Shown piece by piece: positions 15,420 through 24,315 of a DNA stretch of 64,000 nt. The translations under genes and the position numbers were made by a program. How positions within the stretch are numbered: position 1 is the stretch's first letter; every line of letters starts with the position of its first letter. Below the pieces are notes generated by a model. The model saw only the letters and a program-made list of their open reading frames with translations. It had not been told where the DNA came from and did not search any database. Source of the DNA: Hymenobacter edaphi (GTDB lineage Bacteria > Bacteroidota > Bacteroidia > Cytophagales > Hymenobacteraceae); NCBI RefSeq assembly GCF_003258365.1, contig NZ_QHKM01000001.1:806001-870000 (forward strand), written 5' to 3'.

Positions 15420-17437
15420 TACTCCACCGCCAGGCGCAGGGTGCTGCTGTGCGTGGCGGTCCGCAGCTTCAGGGTGTAGAGCGCGGGAGCCAGGCCCGTC
15501 AGGTCGAGCGGCGCCTGGCCCGCCGCGGGCATCAGCCGGACGCGGCGCACCAACTGGCCCAGCGGGCTGTACAGCTCGGCCTGCACCGCCCCGGTGCCCG
15601 TGGGCAGTTGCACCTGGGCCTGCCCGGTGGCCGGGTTGGGGAATACGGTGGCGGCCAGGGCCGCGGCGGCCCCGCGGCCGGCCAGTACCAGGGCGAACCG
15701 CCCGCTGGTAGCCGTGCCCGTGGGCGTGATGACGCTGATCAGGCCGTGGGGCACGCCCGCGGGCACGGCGAAGGTGATGGTGCCGCCCGGTGTGATAGTA
15801 TACGGCACCGACACGCCGCCGACGAGCACGGCCGTGGCGCCGGTGAAGTTGGTGCCGGTGAGCGTGACGAGCGTACCCGGGGCGCCGCTGGTCGGGCTCA
15901 CGTTGGTAATGGTCGGGGCCGTGGCCAGGGGCGAGTTGAGGCGTAAGCTGACTTCGCTGCGGCGGAAATAATCGCCCGTCATGACAAAATCTATCGTGCC
16001 GTCGTTGTTGACGTCGCCGGCGGCAAACAAATTATACCACATACTCTGCGGTCGGGCGGCGGAATAAGCGTTTTGCCCTTCGTTGATTTGGAGCATGACG
16101 AAGGAGCTGGATGATGCTCCGCCAGTGCCTTCTATCATGTCAAGCCGACCATCCCCGTTGATGTCAGCCAGCACGATATTACTGACGTACTGATAGCCGC
16201 TTACCGGCAATGTCCCCCCGGCTGTAATGCCAGTGCCGAAAGTACCCTGTCCCGTGCCCGGATAAACCTTGACGTACCCGCGGACAGTGGGATTGGTACC
16301 GTGGTTCCAGGGAAAATTGGGCATGACCAGATCGATAATGCCGTCACCATCCATATCGCCCAGGCCAAACTGGGAAAGCGGGTAGGAATTGTCGACGCCA
16401 GCGGCCGTCACCCGGGGACCAAAAGTACCCTGCCCCGTCCCCAGGAAGGTGTAGATACTCGTACTCGTATAGAAGGAGTAAGTCAGTAAATCCAGCTTTC
16501 CGTCGTTGTTCAGGTCCTGAACGTAGAAGGTGCGCGTATCTGGCGGAGCGGCCAGGGGCAGGGGCGCGGCAAAACCACCCAGCCCGTCGCCCAGCAGCAC
16601 GATTACCGCATCCAGGGTCGTACCCGCCGCTGCCTGCTGCAGGTAAAGCAGGTCCTGGTTGCCGTCCCCGTTGACGTCGGCGGCCCGGGGGTGCCGGGCC
16701 TTCCGGCCCGCGGCCACAACGGCGGGCGCGGTGAAGGTGCCGTTGCCGACGCCCAGCGACAGGGTCACGCCGTACGCGTCGTCGGCGGAAGCGGTAGCCA
16801 GGTCCAGGCGGCCGTCGTTGTTGAAGTCGGCCAGGGCCGCGCCCTGGGGCGAAGTGCCCGGTACCAGCTGCTGCCCCGTGGTGGCGAACAGGCCCTGGCC
16901 GTTGCCCAGATACAGCAGGCCGAAGTTGGCGCCTCCGTCGGTTACTACCATGTCCAGCCAACCGTCGTTGTTCACGTCGCCGAGTATGGGAGGAATGCCC
17001 GGCGTGATCGGGCCGGTGCCGTTATGCGCGCTGCCACCACTGAATACGTAGCTGGCCGGGCCGCCCGCCACCTGAAAGCTCATAACCTGCCCGCTGCTCA
17101 GGGCCGTGCCGCTGGTGCTCTGCACCGTGGCCGGAATGGTGAGCATCAGTTGCTCACCGGCGGCAAAGGCCTGGGTAGGCTGCAGGCTGAGCGTGGTGGT
17201 GCCGTTGCCGCTGGGAGTAGCGGCGAGGTAGCCGCGGGTCGAGCTGCTGAGGCGCAGCCCGGCGGCGCCCGTCACGGCCTGCGAGAACGTGGCGCTGAGG
17301 CTGCTCAGGCGCCCTACGGTGGTAACCGACCGAACGGGGCTGGTGCTGACCAGCGTGGGCGCTTGGGCCCAGCCGGGCGCGGCCAGCAGCAGCGCGCCGC
17401 CGAGGAGGGAGTGAGCAAAACGAGTAGCGGTGGGCAT
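15419..17437 (-). CDS. VCBS/FG-GAP repeat protein with IPT/TIG domain and T9SS type A sorting domain
   Basis: 672 residues, secreted. The order is: signal peptide (MPTATRFAHSLLGGALLLA); an Ig-like N-terminal domain (about 25-125); seven FG-GAP/VCBS repeats, each with a DxNxDGxxD calcium-type loop (GDVNNDGWLDM, ADFNNDGRLDL, QDLNNDGKLDL and others); an IPT/TIG domain; and a C-terminal domain with FPNPATGQAQVQL...LYTLKL typical of type IX secretion cargo. It should form a calcium-stabilised beta-propeller exported by T9SS and anchored or released at the surface. The start is the ATG at 17437; longer readings have no signal peptide at the front. Confidence 0.85.
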   Translation of the reverse strand: MPTATRFAHSLLGGALLLAAPGWAQAPTLVSTSPVRSVTTVGRLSSLSATFSQAVTGAAGLRLSSSTRGYLAATPSGNGTTTLSLQPTQAFAAGEQLMLTIPATVQSTSGTALSSGQVMSFQVAGGPASYVFSGGSAHNGTGPITPGIPPILGDVNNDGWLDMVVTDGGANFGLLYLGNGQGLFATTGQQLVPGTSPQGAALADFNNDGRLDLATASADDAYGVTLSLGVGNGTFTAPAVVAAGRKARHPRAADVNGDGNQDLLYLQQAAAGTTLDAVIVLLGDGLGGFAAPLPLAAPPDTRTFYVQDLNNDGKLDLLTYSFYTSTSIYTFLGTGQGTFGPRVTAAGVDNSYPLSQFGLGDMDGDGIIDLVMPNFPWNHGTNPTVRGYVKVYPGTGQGTFGTGITAGGTLPVSGYQYVSNIVLADINGDGRLDMIEGTGGASSSSFVMLQINEGQNAYSAARPQSMWYNLFAAGDVNNDGTIDFVMTGDYFRRSEVSLRLNSPLATAPTITNVSPTSGAPGTLVTLTGTNFTGATAVLVGGVSVPYTITPGGTITFAVPAGVPHGLISVITPTGTATSGRFALVLAGRGAAAALAATVFPNPATGQAQVQLPTGTGAVQAELYSPLGQLVRRVRLMPAAGQAPLDLTGLAPALYTLKLRTATHSSTLRLAVE

Positions 17438-17623
17438 AGAAAACGGCTGAAGATAGATGGGTTGATTCACCAAGAAACGCAGCCAGGCCAGGCGCTGCCT
17501 GGGCCGGTTGTGCGAAGCGTTTTGCAGCGCACAGCGTGACTTCTGCGCCACCCCGAGCGGGCGTGAACGGAGCGGGCTAAAGTTAGAATAAGCTCGGGAA
17601 ATTATGCGTACCTTATATAGGCT

Positions 17624-18433
17624 ATGAAAGCCCACGTTGCGCACTCCTTGGTGGCCGGCACGGCGGCCCTTTTTCTGCTGGCCCACGCGGCCTGGGCCCA
17701 GCGCCCCCTGGTGCAGCAGTTCGCGGCCAGCACCGTGCTGCTCACTTCCGGCGACACGCTGCGCGGCCCGCTCACCCTCTACGCCGACCGCGACGTGCTG
17801 CTGGTGCAGCAGCCCGACCAAACCGTGCGCACGGCCGCCGCGGCCACCGTGCGGGCCTTTGCCGTGCGCGGCGAGCTGACCGGGACGGGCGACTACCTGG
17901 AGCTGACCAACGACCTGCCCGAGCCCCGGCGCAGCGCCGCCTACAGCACCACCCAGGCCGGTCCGCTGCCCGCCCTGCTCCCGCAGCGCCCCGTCGAGGC
18001 CACCCGGGTATTCCGCTGCCTGCGCTGGAACCACGGCGACGACTACGCCGATTACCGCACCCCGGCCTTCTTCGAGCAGCTCAGCGCCGGCCCGGTGCTG
18101 CTGCTGCGGCGCCAGCAGCTGGTGGAGCGCCCCGTATCCTCCACCGACCCGATGTTTCTTTCGGCTTACCCGGCCGGCGGCCTGCCGCGCGGCACGGTGG
18201 GCTACTTGGTCACGGCCCGCAGCCAGTTTTTTCTGGCCACCCCCGCGGGCGAAATTCGGCCTCTGCGCAGCCCGCGGCGGCACCTGCTGGCGTATTTTCG
18301 GGCCGAGGCAGCGCAAATCGAGCAGTACGCCCGGCAGCATCGGCTGAGCTTCTGCACCTCCGAGGGCCTGGCTCGCATCGTTACCTACGCCAACTGGCTG
18401 CGGCGCAATGACGCCGATAGTATCTTCGAATAG
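17624..18433 (+). CDS. Secreted protein of unknown function, copy 1 of a tandem pair
   Basis: 269 residues with a signal peptide (HSLVAGTAALFLLAHAAWAQ). The mature N-terminus carries ASTVLLTSGDTLRGPLTLY, then VRAFAVRGEL. The same block appears in the next gene, so the two are paralogues from a tandem duplication. The C-terminal parts also align: TARSQFFLATPAGEIRPLR against the equivalent FIFTPWGQLRRLR, then a Tyr/Arg-rich helix ending in IVTYAN or IVGYAN. No family is recognised. It is likely periplasmic or surface-located. Divergent from the FG-GAP protein. Confidence 0.65.
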   Translation: MKAHVAHSLVAGTAALFLLAHAAWAQRPLVQQFAASTVLLTSGDTLRGPLTLYADRDVLLVQQPDQTVRTAAAATVRAFAVRGELTGTGDYLELTNDLPEPRRSAAYSTTQAGPLPALLPQRPVEATRVFRCLRWNHGDDYADYRTPAFFEQLSAGPVLLLRRQQLVERPVSSTDPMFLSAYPAGGLPRGTVGYLVTARSQFFLATPAGEIRPLRSPRRHLLAYFRAEAAQIEQYARQHRLSFCTSEGLARIVTYANWLRRNDADSIFE

Positions 18434-18478
18434 CTACTCACCAACTCCGGCGGCCCTGCGCCGGCCCCCGTGCTAGCC

Positions 18479-19225
18479 ATGCCCCACGGTTACCGCTTGT
18501 TACTTGGACTTACGGCCTGCCAGCTGCTGGCCCGGCCCGCCACGGCCCAGCAGCTCGTGCGGCGTTTCGCCGGCAGCACCGTGCTGCTGACGTCCGGCGA
18601 CACGGTGCGCGGCCCGCTCACCCTGTACAGCCAGCCGGAGCTGCTGGTGGTGCGCACCGCCGGCGGGGTGCGCACCCTGGCCCCGCCCGCGGTGCGGGCG
18701 TTTGCCGTCAAAGGCGAGCTGACCAACCACGGCGCGGGGGGCGCGCGGCTGCCTGCCCCGCTCGGAGCGGTGCCGCAGCCGGCCAGCCTGATCGAGCGCA
18801 CCCTCACCGCCCTCGTCGATACGACGCAGGTGCGGCTGTTTCTGAGCTACCGCGTGCCGCCCCGGCCCGGCGCCGACCCTGACTGCGCGCCCGGCTTTTA
18901 CGAAGTGCTGTGCGAAGGGGCCATCAGTCTGCTGCGCCGCGAATCGGCGGGGACTAAGCACGTGCCCCGGCCAACGCCCCCGGACCGCGCCGACAGCACC
19001 CGCCGTGCCTTCCGGCACGAAGGCCTGAGCAGCACGTACTTCATCTTCACGCCCTGGGGCCAGCTGCGGCGCCTGCGCTACCCCAGGCAGGAGCTGGCCC
19101 AGCTGCTGGCCGCCCGCCATGGGCAGCTAAGCCAGTACATTGCCGCGCACCGGCTGGACTACCGCCGCCCGCAGGATCTGACGGCCATCGTCGGCTACGC
19201 CAACAGCCTGCTGACGGCGGAGTAG
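18479..19225 (+). CDS. Secreted protein of unknown function, copy 2 of a tandem pair
   Basis: 248 residues from ATG 18479; a GTG at 18470 would add three residues. It has a signal peptide (YRLLLGLTACQLLARPATAQ), then the shared block GSTVLLTSGDTVRGPLTLY...VRAFAVKGEL and a shared C-terminus (TAIVGYANSLL). It differs from copy 1 by a divergent middle with two cysteines (DCAPGFYEVLCEG). The gap to copy 1 is 45 bp, so they are probably co-transcribed. The function is unknown; the pattern SGDTxRGPLTLY suggests a small beta-barrel repeat also seen in hypothetical Bacteroidota proteins, but I cannot name it. Confidence 0.65.
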   Translation: MPHGYRLLLGLTACQLLARPATAQQLVRRFAGSTVLLTSGDTVRGPLTLYSQPELLVVRTAGGVRTLAPPAVRAFAVKGELTNHGAGGARLPAPLGAVPQPASLIERTLTALVDTTQVRLFLSYRVPPRPGADPDCAPGFYEVLCEGAISLLRRESAGTKHVPRPTPPDRADSTRRAFRHEGLSSTYFIFTPWGQLRRLRYPRQELAQLLAARHGQLSQYIAAHRLDYRRPQDLTAIVGYANSLLTAE

Positions 19226-19232
19226 GCCCGGG

Positions 19233-19778
19233 CTACTTGCGGCCGCAGCCGCAACTCCAGTTTTGGGTGCCGGTGCCGGTGTTCAGCTCGAGGTCGAGCT
19301 GCCCGGCCTTTTCGACGACGGAAAAGGTGGTCTTGGCCGCGCCGCGCTCGGCGAAGTAGCCGGTAAGCCAGGTGAGCTGCCGCGTCACGGCGTCGTAGGT
19401 GTAGCGGCCGGTGGTGTTGCCGTCGAGGTAGCGGTAGGTGCCGTTGGCGTTCAGCTGAATGACGCCTTTCGCAATGAAGTTCATGCGCTTACCGGCCGCG
19501 TCCCAGGCATTCTGGGTGCAGCTGTAGTCGCCGTAAATAAGCTGGGCCGAGGCCATAGGCGCGGTCATGCGCGGGCCGCCGGCTTTGGCGGCGGCTTCGG
19601 CTTCGGTGCGGGCCTGCATGGCGGCCGTGGCGCGGGCGCGCACGGCGGCCGCTTCGGCCTGAGCCCGCTCCTGCGGGCTGGGGGCCGGGGCGGCGGGCGT
19701 AACGGTTTGGGCGGCAGCCGCCCCGGACAGCGCCAGGCAGGCGCCGGTAAGCAAAGTAGTAGTCAGACGCATCAGCAT
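19233..19778 (-). CDS. Secreted Ala-rich protein of unknown function
   Basis: 181 residues with a signal peptide (LTTTLLTGACLALSGAAAAQ). A long Ala/Glu/Arg-rich helix follows (about 35-70, QERAQAEAAAVRARATAAMQ), then a compact beta-rich C-terminal domain with LIYGDYSCTQN, YRYLDGNTTGRYTYD and a terminal Cys pair (NWSCGCGRK). The Y/G/T-rich strands resemble small ligand-binding or lipocalin-like modules, but no family is assigned. ATG 19778 and ATG 19772 are both possible starts. It converges with the tandem pair, with only 7 bp between stop codons. Confidence 0.6.
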   Translation of the reverse strand: MLMRLTTTLLTGACLALSGAAAAQTVTPAAPAPSPQERAQAEAAAVRARATAAMQARTEAEAAAKAGGPRMTAPMASAQLIYGDYSCTQNAWDAAGKRMNFIAKGVIQLNANGTYRYLDGNTTGRYTYDAVTRQLTWLTGYFAERGAAKTTFSVVEKAGQLDLELNTGTGTQNWSCGCGRK

Positions 19779-19822
19779 CGGGCGACGGTGGAAAAGCCTC
19801 CGTCAGGAAGTAAAGGTAGCGG

Positions 19823-20590
19823 CTATAGGTCGCGGGTGCGCAATACGGCCGCGCTCAGCAGCCAAAACCCGGCGGCCCAGGCCAGGGCCACCGGCACGGC
19901 CTCGCCGGGCAGCAGCGCCCCGCTCGGGCCCAGCACCGTGTCGAGCGTCTGCGCGAAGGGCGAGGGCGTGAGGATGTCCAGGGCCTTGATGGGCAGAAAC
20001 CGGTCGATGCTGTCGGGCAGGAAGTAGCGGATCAGGCGCTCCACCACCCACACGTAGAGCAGCAGCGCCACGATGGCCGGGGTGCTCTTGCGGATGAGCA
20101 CGGCCAGCAGCGCCGCCAGCGAGAGGTAGCCCAGCAGCTGGGCCGCGTAAAGCAGCAGGGGGCGCGGCGCGGCGGCCAGCACCGCGGGCAGCGAGGCATT
20201 GGGCGCCCGCGTCAGCCCGAAATACGCGCCCACCAGCAGCACCGACAGCAGCGCCCACGCCACCAGCAGTCCGGCCACCAGCAGCTTGTCGAGCACCAGC
20301 TGCTCGCGCGAGGCCCCGTCGATAACCTGCTGGCGCAGGGTGCGGTACTGAAACTCATCGGTGATGAGCATGATCAGCAGAAAGGCCGGCAGCAGCGAGA
20401 AGTAGCTGGCCAGGTAGGTCAGGTTGGGCCACAGCCCCGGCAGCGCGTACAGCGCCTGCCCGAGCTGCTGCCCGTTGACGTTGACGCCGCCCGCCCCGGC
20501 CACGGTGGCGGCCAGCAGGCCGGTAAACAGCAGCAGAATCACCCAGGCCGTGCGGTAGGGCAGCAGCTTGCGAAGCTCGGTACGAAGCAT
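19823..20590 (-). CDS. ABC transporter permease (ABC-2 type)
   Basis: 255 residues, mainly six hydrophobic helices: AWVILLLFTGLLAATV, LLPAFLLIMLI, LLVAWALLSVLLVGAYF, LLGYLSLAALLAVLI, IVALLLYVWVV and VALAWAAGFWLLSAAVL. This is the layout of ABC-2 permeases. The DEFQYRTLRQQVIDGASREQ loop after helix 2 is typical of the group. The start is the ATG giving MLRTELRKLLPYR. It follows the ATPase gene by 23 bp on the same strand and must be its membrane partner; no periplasmic binding protein is adjacent, so export is more likely than import. Confidence 0.85.
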   Translation of the reverse strand: MLRTELRKLLPYRTAWVILLLFTGLLAATVAGAGGVNVNGQQLGQALYALPGLWPNLTYLASYFSLLPAFLLIMLITDEFQYRTLRQQVIDGASREQLVLDKLLVAGLLVAWALLSVLLVGAYFGLTRAPNASLPAVLAAAPRPLLLYAAQLLGYLSLAALLAVLIRKSTPAIVALLLYVWVVERLIRYFLPDSIDRFLPIKALDILTPSPFAQTLDTVLGPSGALLPGEAVPVALAWAAGFWLLSAAVLRTRDL

Positions 20591-20613
20591 AAGTTGGAAT
20601 GCTGAATGCGGAA

Positions 20614-21519
20614 TTAGGAATTCTGAATCAGCTGCAGGAACTGGTTTTCCAGGCTGCGCTGCTCGGTGCTGAGGTGGGCCAGCGCGAGGCCCTGGGCGAA
20701 GAGGGCGCGGTTGAGGTCGGCGGGGGAGTGGCCGGGGGCCAGGGCGAGCGAGCAGGCCCCGCCGGGCGCGGGCTGCACGTCCTGCGCAAACGGCACGGCC
20801 GCCAGGGCCCGCAGCAGGGCTTGCGGGTCGGCGTCGGGGGCCAGGCGCAGGTGCACGCGGTCGGTGGCGGCCAGGATCTGGCCGACCGGGCCGGCGGCGC
20901 GCAGCTGGCCCTGGTGGAGCACGGCGGCGTGGGTGCACACCTTCTGCACTTCGTCGAGCAGGTGGCTGGCCAGGATGATGGTGCGGCCTTCGGCGGCCAG
21001 GCGCTGAATGAGGCGGCGCACGTCGGCAATGCCCTGGGGGTCGAGGCCGTTGGTGGGCTCGTCGAGCACCAGCACCTCGGGCTGCCCGAGCAGGGCGGCG
21101 GCCAGGGCCAGGCGCTGCTTCATGCCCAGCGAAAAGCCGCGCACCGGCTCGTGCTGGCGGCCGGCCAGCTCCACCGTTTCCAGCGCCGCGTCGATGGTGG
21201 CCGGGCTGGCGCGCTTGGTGTCGGCGCTGATCTGCAGATTTTGGCGGGCCGTGAGGTAGGGGAAGAAGTTGGGCGTTTCGAGCAGGGCCCCCACCCGGCG
21301 GCGGGCCTCGGCTGTGGGCGCCGCCCCAAACCAGCGCACCGCGCCGCTGCTGGCCCGCAGCACGCCCAGGGCAATGCCGAGGGTGGTGGTTTTGCCCGAG
21401 CCGTTGGGGCCTAGCAGGCCGAAGACGCTGCCGGCGGGCACGCTCAGCGAGAGGTCCTGCACGGCGGTGGTGCGGGCGTAGCGCTTGGTCAGGCGCTGGA
21501 TGTCGAGGATGGCGGACAT
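20614..21519 (-). CDS. ABC transporter ATP-binding protein
   Basis: 301 residues. Walker A GPNGSGKTT, signature LGMKQRLALA (a degenerate LSGGQ: FSLGMKQR), Walker B VLVLDEPTNGLDP and the H-loop ASHLL are in the correct order. A C-terminal extension of about 90 residues is typical of CcmA/NatA-type exporters. The ATG giving MSAILDIQRL is the start, since the first five residues of the longer reading add nothing. It is the first gene of a two-gene operon with the permease at 19823-20590. The substrate is unknown. Confidence 0.9.
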   Translation of the reverse strand: MSAILDIQRLTKRYARTTAVQDLSLSVPAGSVFGLLGPNGSGKTTTLGIALGVLRASSGAVRWFGAAPTAEARRRVGALLETPNFFPYLTARQNLQISADTKRASPATIDAALETVELAGRQHEPVRGFSLGMKQRLALAAALLGQPEVLVLDEPTNGLDPQGIADVRRLIQRLAAEGRTIILASHLLDEVQKVCTHAAVLHQGQLRAAGPVGQILAATDRVHLRLAPDADPQALLRALAAVPFAQDVQPAPGGACSLALAPGHSPADLNRALFAQGLALAHLSTEQRSLENQFLQLIQNS

Positions 21520-21602
21520 GGGGGCAATTAGCAATTAATAATGAGCAGTGAACAGCGGTAGTTTCCGCATCATGACCAAGAAGTGGCCTCCTTCTTTTTC
21601 AA

Positions 21603-21944
21603 TTAGGCGGTGCCGGCTTGAGGCCTGCGCACCAGCACGTTTTTACTGTTGCCTCGGTACCAAACGAACCCGTGTTGCCCATACCAGCTAACCTCTTGTG
21701 TATCCACGAATACCACCAAGCGGCAGTGGGCAGCATCAGCTAACTGCCCTAGTTTCTGTAGGGCTTCGCTCTCGTACCCTTGCCCATCAGTAGAACTGAC
21801 AATATCTGCGATGAAAACTTCTTTGTCCGAGTTTGGCAAAGCTGTGATTCGGACTTCAGGAGTGACGGACGCACCAAAGTCTTCCTCGGACCAGGACTCC
21901 AGCAAGCGGAAGAAACAGGCAGATGGGGTAAGCTGCTCAGGCAT
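21603..21944 (-). CDS. Small protein, possibly a GNAT-like fragment
   Basis: 113 residues from ATG 21944, three bases downstream of the M14 carboxypeptidase stop, so probably in the same transcript. The C-terminal half (ALQKLGQLADAAHCRLVVFV...WYGQHGFVWYRGN) looks like the last strand-helix unit of a GNAT acetyltransferase (the W-Y-x2-x-G-F ending), but the acetyl-CoA-binding Q/RxxGxG/A loop is not evident. It is AT-richer than its neighbours. It may be a diverged acetyltransferase fold without activity, or an unrelated orphan. Confidence 0.45.
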   Translation of the reverse strand: MPEQLTPSACFFRLLESWSEEDFGASVTPEVRITALPNSDKEVFIADIVSSTDGQGYESEALQKLGQLADAAHCRLVVFVDTQEVSWYGQHGFVWYRGNSKNVLVRRPQAGTA

Positions 21945-21946
21945 AT

Positions 21947-23710
21947 TTACTCATTACTTATAGATAATTGCTCATTACCCGTCAGCCGCAGCACCGGGTA
22001 GCGGCGGTAGCCCGGCTCCGAGTACTCCGAGCGGCGGTACACCCAGTCCAGCTGGGCGGCGGCGTCCTGGGCGAATTTCGGGTCGGCTTTTTTCTTCTCC
22101 TCCAGCTGCCGGCGCAGCTCCGGCTGGCGGCGCAGCACCGCGGCGGCCAGGTCCTCAAACACGTAGTCGGAGAAGTGCTCCTTGCTCTGCAGGATGCTGT
22201 CGAAGAAGCCCCAGGCGAAAAACGAGTCGACGGCCTGCGGCTCCAGCGTTTCCACCAGGTAGCGGGCGGCGGGCTGGTCGAGGCGGGCCACAAAGTCGCC
22301 GCGGCGCAGCTGCTGCGGCTGGCGCACCGGGCGCAGCTGCACCTGGCTGTGCACGTAGTGGCCCTCGAAGGGGCGGGCCGTAGTCTGGAAGTCCTCGATG
22401 TACTGGGCTTCCACTTCCACGGTGGCGTCCTGGGTGAGGCGCTGCAGTTGCACGCCGTTGCGCCGCAGCCGCTCGATGATGGTTTCCCAGGCCTGCGGAA
22501 TCAGGTAGGCCGCCGGTTTCGGCACCGACACCGCCGGGCGGTAGGTGTTGTAGTACTTCACCGGGCGGGTGTAGGGCGCGGCGCGGTCGTAGTATAGCCG
22601 GGGCAGGCCGCTGACCTCGCTGGGCTTGGTGCGGCTTTCGTAGCCGCGGAACTGCAGCTCCTCCACCTGCGCCTTATCCAGCTGCCAGGTCAGGGGAAAC
22701 AGCGTCTGGGTGAGCAGCTGCCGGTCGGCCTCGGCGCGGGCGGCCCCGAGGGCGTCGGCGTCGCGGTGCACGAAATGGATGACCTCGTCGAGCAGGGCGT
22801 AGGTGGATTCCACGCGCGGCCGGAAGGGCTTGAGCATGTGCGTTTCGGGCATGAAGCCGATGCAGTTGAACAGCGCCGCGTAGCCGGTGGAGTAGCGCGG
22901 CGAGTCGGAGAAGCCAATCAGGCCGCTTTCGGGCGTCGGGCCGTCGAAATCCACGTAGGGCGTCATGGGCCAGCGGCGCTTTTCCATGCCGCCGTAGAGG
23001 GCGGGCAGCAGGCGCTGTTGCAGGTACTGGCCCAGCGCCGGGTGCAGCTTGTCCTTTTGCGAGGCAATGAGCGTCATGGTGTACTGGTAGTCGGCCCCGT
23101 TGGAGGTGTGCGTTTCCACGAACACCTCGGGCCGCCAGCGCTGAAACAGCGCGGCAAACGAGCGGGCGTTGCGCGACTCCTGCTTGATGTAGTCGCGGTT
23201 CAAATCGTAGTGCCGGCCGTTGCCGCGGAAGCCGTACTGCTCGGGCCCGTTCTGGTTGGCGCGGGTGTGGCGGTTGCGGTTCAGCATCCCGTCCACGTTG
23301 TAGACGGGCACCACCACCAGCGTCACGTTTTGCAGCTGCTCGCGCAGCTTTTTCTGCTGTAGGTAGTCGCGCACCAGCATCATGGAGGCGTCGATGCCCT
23401 CCGGCTCGCCGGGGTGAATGCCGTTCTGGATAAAGACCACGCGCCGGTTTTTGCGGCGCACCGAGGCCGGATCCGCGTCGCCGTCGAGCGAAACGACTAC
23501 CTCGTGCAGCGGTTCCCCGCTGTCGGTGGGCCCGGCTTCGCGCAGGGTCACTTCGGGGTAGGCCGCGTCGAGCTTTTTGTAATACTCAAGGCACTCGGCG
23601 TAAGTGGCGGTAGTGTTGCCGTTGCCCTTCTCGAAGGGCGTTTGCCAGTCGGGTTTGTCGGCGGCGGGCGTGGCGTGCAGGGCGGCGGCTAGCATAAGGG
23701 TCGCAAGCAT
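21947..23710 (-). CDS. M14-family zinc carboxypeptidase
   Basis: 587 residues. A short signal sequence (MLATLMLAAALHATPAA) is followed by the carboxypeptidase domain. The zinc ligands His99-x2-Glu102 are in NGIHPGEPEG, the third ligand is the His in VFVETHTSNG, and the catalytic Glu is in GFMPETHML. The YNVDGMLNRNRHTRANQNG segment is the usual substrate-binding Arg/Asn stretch. It probably trims peptides in the periplasm or outside the cell. The last 250 residues lack T9SS features and form an uncharacterised extension. The downstream gene at 21603-21944 is tightly linked. Confidence 0.88.
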   Translation of the reverse strand: MLATLMLAAALHATPAADKPDWQTPFEKGNGNTTATYAECLEYYKKLDAAYPEVTLREAGPTDSGEPLHEVVVSLDGDADPASVRRKNRRVVFIQNGIHPGEPEGIDASMMLVRDYLQQKKLREQLQNVTLVVVPVYNVDGMLNRNRHTRANQNGPEQYGFRGNGRHYDLNRDYIKQESRNARSFAALFQRWRPEVFVETHTSNGADYQYTMTLIASQKDKLHPALGQYLQQRLLPALYGGMEKRRWPMTPYVDFDGPTPESGLIGFSDSPRYSTGYAALFNCIGFMPETHMLKPFRPRVESTYALLDEVIHFVHRDADALGAARAEADRQLLTQTLFPLTWQLDKAQVEELQFRGYESRTKPSEVSGLPRLYYDRAAPYTRPVKYYNTYRPAVSVPKPAAYLIPQAWETIIERLRRNGVQLQRLTQDATVEVEAQYIEDFQTTARPFEGHYVHSQVQLRPVRQPQQLRRGDFVARLDQPAARYLVETLEPQAVDSFFAWGFFDSILQSKEHFSDYVFEDLAAAVLRRQPELRRQLEEKKKADPKFAQDAAAQLDWVYRRSEYSEPGYRRYPVLRLTGNEQLSISNE

Positions 23711-23898
23711 GGGGGAAACGTTCGGGGCGGCAAGATGCCACGGATGCCGGAAATCAGGCGGTTGGCGGTTTCAAAAGTTGGGAACCGGCCGGAACACCGG
23801 AACCGGCTCCAACTCGGCCTCACGGCCTGACGTAGGCATCCGAACCGCCACTCCTGCGGCGCGGCACCCTTCTCAAACCCGTTTTCCCGCCCAACGCC

Positions 23899-24300
23899 AT
23901 GAGCATTCAGCGCCTCAACCCCGGCGGCCTCTTCCAAAGCCCTGCTTTTTCCCAGGCCGTCGTGACGCGGGGGCCGGGCCGCACCATCTACGTCGGCGGG
24001 CAGAACGCCGTGGATGCGCAGGGCCAGCTCGTCGGCCCCGACGACCTGGCCGCCCAGACGCGGCAGGCGCTGCTGAACGTGCAAACGGCCCTGGCAGCCG
24101 CTGGCGCTGGCTGGAACGAGGTGGTGCGGCTGGGCATCTACCTGGTGCAGGGGCAGGACGTGCAGGCGGGTTTCCGGGCTGCGCAGGAAGTCATGGGCCC
24201 CAGTGCCGCGCCGCCGACCATCACGGTGCTGTTCGTGGCGGCGCTGGGGCGCCCGGAGTATGTGGTGGAAATCGAAGCCACGGCTTTCGTCGAAGGCTAA
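23899..24300 (+). CDS. RidA/YjgF-family protein
   Basis: 133 residues of the RidA fold, whose classical members hydrolyse reactive enamine/imine intermediates to ketoacids. Recognisable parts are the start (LNPGGLFQSPAFSQAVV), IYVGGQNAVDAQGQLVGP, QALLNVQTALAAAGAGWNEVV and the end VEIEATAFVEG. The position that holds the catalytic Arg in active RidA (an R-x-T/S-x-V segment) here reads PPTITVLFVAAL, so imine deaminase activity is doubtful and it may belong to a non-RidA subgroup of the superfamily. Convergent with the DoxX gene. Confidence 0.85.
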   Translation: MSIQRLNPGGLFQSPAFSQAVVTRGPGRTIYVGGQNAVDAQGQLVGPDDLAAQTRQALLNVQTALAAAGAGWNEVVRLGIYLVQGQDVQAGFRAAQEVMGPSAAPPTITVLFVAALGRPEYVVEIEATAFVEG

Positions 24301-24315
24301 AGGCTGGCCAGCTGC

